A stretch of DNA of 8,550 bases, from contig CAZPVB010000165.1 in NCBI GenBank assembly GCA_964589855.1, forward strand, positions 1 to 8,550. Direction: 5' to 3'. Below the pieces are notes generated by a model, which was given only the letters and a program-made list of their open reading frames with translations, was not told the origin of the DNA and ran no database searches. Below, piece by piece: positions 6,656 to 8,550 of the stretch (positions are counted from its first letter, which is position 1; every line of letters starts with the position of its first letter). The DNA comes from SKVR01 sp964589855. Lineage in GTDB: Bacteria > Bacteroidota > Bacteroidia > Bacteroidales > UBA7960. The position numbers and the translations under genes were made by a program.

Positions 6656-7369
6656 ATGAAGATTATCAACCTGATTACTTTTCTTTTTATGATCATCATG
6701 AATTTTTTGGCCAATAGCCTGCCTCTGAACAATAAAACCACAGGCGAACTATCGGCACAATACCCTAATCTTTTTGTGCCCGCCGGCATCACTTTCTCTA
6801 TATGGGGGGTTATCTATTTGCTCTTATTCCTTTTCGTTATCCTTCAGTTCTTCGAATCAAATAAAGAATGGACAACCTATACAATCTATTTTTTTGCACT
6901 AAGCAGCATTTTCAATGGATTGTGGATATGGGCCTGGCATTACGAAAAAGTTTTTCTTTCTTTTGTGATCATGGCCGGGCTGCTAATCACACTACTTATT
7001 ATTAATGCAAGAATACAACACCTCTCCTCCCCTTTTCTGAAAGCAACTTTTGGGATTTACCTCGGGTGGATATGCATTGCGATTATAGCAAATATTACAG
7101 CATTGCTTGTTGATATAAACTGGACGGGATGGGGCATTTCAGACAGATGGTGGGCTATGATCATGATCCTGACCGGCGCTGCTATCATTATTTTTGCTGT
7201 GTGGCGCTTGCACAACCCTTTTCTTGCTTTTGTTGCCATATGGGCATTTGCCGGTATCATATTAAACAGGATGAATGATTTTCCATCCATTGTTTACACA
7301 GCAGTGGCTTCTATCGTTATTCTGATCTTGTTTACCACGGTTTTCTCCATCAGAAAAGGTTTTTTGTAA
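6656..7369 (+). CDS. TspO/MBR-like tryptophan-rich membrane protein
   Basis: A 237-residue polytopic membrane protein with about eight hydrophobic segments (near 4-20, 43-65, 74-95, 98-116, 130-152, 165-184, 187-204, 211-231) and twelve tryptophans, many at membrane edges. The signature stretch has N16, ANSLPLNNKTTGEL (19-32), YPNLFVPAGITFSIWGVIYL (36-55), then FNGLWIWAWH (86-95). It matches the longer group of TspO/MBR-related proteins usually annotated as tryptophan-rich sensory proteins; classical TspO is about 160 residues with five helices. Classical TspO binds porphyrins and cholesterol-like ligands, but the role of this longer group is not established and I claim none. The ATG at 6656 begins the first helix, with no obvious Shine-Dalgarno. 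An 8-bp hairpin, AAGGTTTT (7356-7363) / AAAACCTT (7368-7375), overlaps the stop codon but has no T-tract, so it is not a clear terminator. Confidence 0.82.
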   Translation: MKIINLITFLFMIIMNFLANSLPLNNKTTGELSAQYPNLFVPAGITFSIWGVIYLLLFLFVILQFFESNKEWTTYTIYFFALSSIFNGLWIWAWHYEKVFLSFVIMAGLLITLLIINARIQHLSSPFLKATFGIYLGWICIAIIANITALLVDINWTGWGISDRWWAMIMILTGAAIIIFAVWRLHNPFLAFVAIWAFAGIILNRMNDFPSIVYTAVASIVILILFTTVFSIRKGFL

Positions 7370-7372
7370 AAC

Positions 7373-7405
7373 CTTGCTGCATCACCAAAAAACTTTCTAA
7401 ATTTG
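7373..7405 (+). promoter_or_regulatory. Promoter of the Cys/His-rich protein gene
   Basis: CTTG (7373-7376), a 21-nt spacer, then TAAATTTG (7398-7405), an exact TAnnTTTG -7 box. The predicted start is near 7412, about 13 nt before the CTG proposed as the start codon and 61 nt before the first in-frame ATG. The -33 part overlaps the hairpin at the end of the preceding gene. Confidence 0.5.
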
Positions 7406-7424
7406 CAACAAAATAATTCAACCT

Positions 7425-7883
7425 CTGAAAAATACATTTACCATATTCCTCCTTTGGCTTGCCCCCTTCTTCATGATGGTGCATGATTATATTCCACATC
7501 ATCATTGCGGAAATCATGGCAATAATCATTGCACTAAGCATTGTTGCCATACAGATATGGAGGCACGCGCAAAGCAAACAGATCAATCTTCACAAACCGA
7601 TCCGCATCCCTATTCTGAAAAAAATTGCTGTGAACTGGTAAATATTTCTGTGATTATTTCAGAATCCTCTTCGCTTGCTGTAAGACTTTTAAAAGTAAAA
7701 ACAGATCATTTACTGATCAACCAGGGTTTGTTTTTATCCAATACATGTAAAAATTCCCCCACAAGTCCTCTATACCGGCTAAGTGATTTTCTTTCACCTC
7801 CTTCCCTACCGCAAAAATCTGTCAGGTTTATTTATTTTAGCGATCAATCACCACCTCAGAAAAATAACACGGCAAGAGCATAG
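7425..7883 (+). CDS. Small exported Cys/His-rich protein, probable CTG start
   Basis: A protein of 152 residues if started at CTG 7425. The reading frame is open back to a TAA at 7398-7400. The first in-frame ATG (7473) falls inside the hydrophobic core, whereas CTG gives a natural signal peptide, (M)KNTFTIFLLWLAPFFMMV, then a metal-ligand cluster. That cluster (residues 20-42) holds H20, HHHC (25-28), H31, H35, C36, H39, CC (40-41) and H42, and a second CC follows at 68-69. The rest is polar with no recognised domain. The pattern of a short signal followed by VxxxxPHHH recalls small Bacteroidota proteins found near heavy-metal efflux genes. With a His-rich RND adaptor next downstream, a periplasmic metal-binding role is a reasonable inference. 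Start choice is the main uncertainty; if ATG 7473 were used, the protein would be 136 residues without a signal. It has its own promoter at 7373-7405. Confidence 0.72.
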   Translation: MKNTFTIFLLWLAPFFMMVHDYIPHHHCGNHGNNHCTKHCCHTDMEARAKQTDQSSQTDPHPYSEKNCCELVNISVIISESSSLAVRLLKVKTDHLLINQGLFLSNTCKNSPTSPLYRLSDFLSPPSLPQKSVRFIYFSDQSPPQKNNTARA

Positions 7884-8097
7884 TAAACATTACATGTTAT
7901 TATTTTTGCTTTTATTTTGCCGTTATTTCTCAGTGGTATAACTAGTTTCCATTATCCCACTAAGATTTTAAGAACGTTATTTTCTATGATTCTTTCAATA
8001 AATAATGATTTTCAACACCTTTCATTCTTATGATAAACACCTGGCAACAGTTTATTGACCTGCACTTTTGAAATTTACGAATCATAATCTCACCCAA
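7884..8097. other. Intergenic region before the efflux adaptor
   Basis: A 214-bp AT-rich gap without a gene. Just after the preceding stop, AACAT (7886-7890) / ATGTT (7894-7898) plus a T-rich stretch could be a weak terminator. CACTTTTG at 8063-8070 is one mismatch from the TAnnTTTG -7 box, 28 nt before the adaptor ATG, but it lacks a good -33 partner. Whether the two metal-related genes share a transcript is open. Confidence 0.3.
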
Positions 8098-8550
8098 ATG
8101 AAAAGCATTAACATATACATATTATCTCTTACATTTTTATTTCTTGCGAGTTGCGGATCTCACGAAGAGGAACATAGTCATCACGATGATCACAACCACA
8201 TTGACCACGAACACGAACACGATCATGATCATGATCATGAACATGCCGAAGAGTCTTTTAGCATTGTGAGTTATTCTGAAGATATGGAATTATTTGCAGA
8301 AGCAGATCATTTTGTAATGAATGAGCGGTCATCTGTCCTGACCCATTTAACATGGTTAGCGGATTTTGAACCTGTAAAAGATGCCGTGGTAACCCTTCGC
8401 CTCTCTGCAAAAGATGGGGAAATATCCCAAACGATCGATCAACAGATAAAACCAGGAATATATATGTTGGAGATTACCCCACGATCAACAGGTAACGCTC
8501 AAATGATATTTGAAGTGAAAAAAAATGAAGAAACCTTTATTTTACCTGGT
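8098..8550 (+). CDS. His-rich RND efflux periplasmic adaptor lipoprotein (5' part)
   Basis: The first 151 residues of a gene that runs off the window, with no stop in frame. A short signal peptide ends in the lipobox FLASC with Cys19 as the lipidated residue, so the protein is likely anchored in a membrane facing the periplasm. Residues 22-49 hold 13 histidines alternating with Asp and Glu (for example HEHEHDHDHDHEH), a probable Zn/Cu/Ni/Co-binding tail. From about 54 the sequence follows the N-terminal domain seen in CusB/CzcB-type adaptors of Bacteroidota: VSYSEDMELFAEADHFVMNE, then LTHLTWLADFEPVKDAVVTL. Such adaptors bridge an RND pump and an outer-membrane channel to export heavy-metal cations or Cu(I). 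The membrane-fusion core, pump and outer-membrane partner would be beyond the window. The ATG at 8098 is chosen because the signal peptide follows at once. Metal specificity cannot be told from this part. Confidence 0.85.
   Translation, partial: MKSINIYILSLTFLFLASCGSHEEEHSHHDDHNHIDHEHEHDHDHDHEHAEESFSIVSYSEDMELFAEADHFVMNERSSVLTHLTWLADFEPVKDAVVTLRLSAKDGEISQTIDQQIKPGIYMLEITPRSTGNAQMIFEVKKNEETFILPG
8216..8243 (+). repeat. Short GATCAT tandem repeat encoding the Asp-His tract
   Basis: GATCAT is repeated about three times and followed by GAACAT, encoding alternating Asp/Glu-His in the adaptor's metal-binding tail. Such a tract can change length by slippage in units of two residues without shifting the frame. 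It is coding sequence, not a separate element. Confidence 0.6.

Noticed and set aside
6265..6792. A 175-codon minus-strand open frame across the end of the WYL gene, the gap and the start of the Trp-rich protein
   Set aside because: Most of it is antisense to two well-supported genes, and it has no recognisable domain. The part in the gap looks mildly protein-like but is too short to support a gene.
7356..7375. AAGGTTTT / AAAACCTT hairpin as terminator of the Trp-rich membrane protein gene
   Set aside because: It lies across the stop codon and is followed by GCTGC rather than a T-run.

Overview
The window looks like chromosomal DNA from a member of the Bacteroidota, probably a free-living or marine type within Bacteroidia. 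Four things suggest this: moderate AT-richness, several upstream regions with the Bacteroidota sigma-A -7 box TAnnTTTG, a general lack of strong Shine-Dalgarno sites, and exported lipoproteins with short lipoboxes. The assignment rests on these sequence traits only.

Left third (1-2027), gene-poor. It holds one intact gene, a minus-strand lipoprotein of an uncharacterised family (397-1053) with a clear intrinsic terminator at 291-332. Two direct copies of a roughly 130-157 bp non-coding repeat (159-288 and 1285-1441) flank it. The rest reads as relic DNA: a stop-free tail next to the first repeat copy (12-167), and short C-terminal-like fragments after the second copy (1442-1630, 1679-1813).

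Middle (1966-5223), minus-strand housekeeping genes. Phosphoglycerate kinase (pgk, 2028-3215) ends at a bidirectional terminator. Upstream of it is a ClC-family chloride channel or transporter with C-terminal CBS domains (3418-5223). The two are 202 bp apart and probably transcribed separately.

Right part (5224-8550), plus strand. A YafY-type HTH-WYL regulator (5569-6477) is divergent from the ClC gene. A TspO/MBR-like Trp-rich membrane protein follows (6656-7369). Then come a small exported Cys/His-rich protein that appears to start at CTG (7425-7883) and the beginning of a His-rich lipoprotein resembling the periplasmic adaptor of a heavy-metal RND efflux pump (8098 to the window end). The last two probably belong to a divalent-metal handling locus that continues beyond the window.

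I found no rRNA, tRNA, CRISPR array, intact transposase or phage gene. I see no convincing new multi-gene system. The points most worth a second look are the flanking repeat pair and the CTG-started metal-locus protein.
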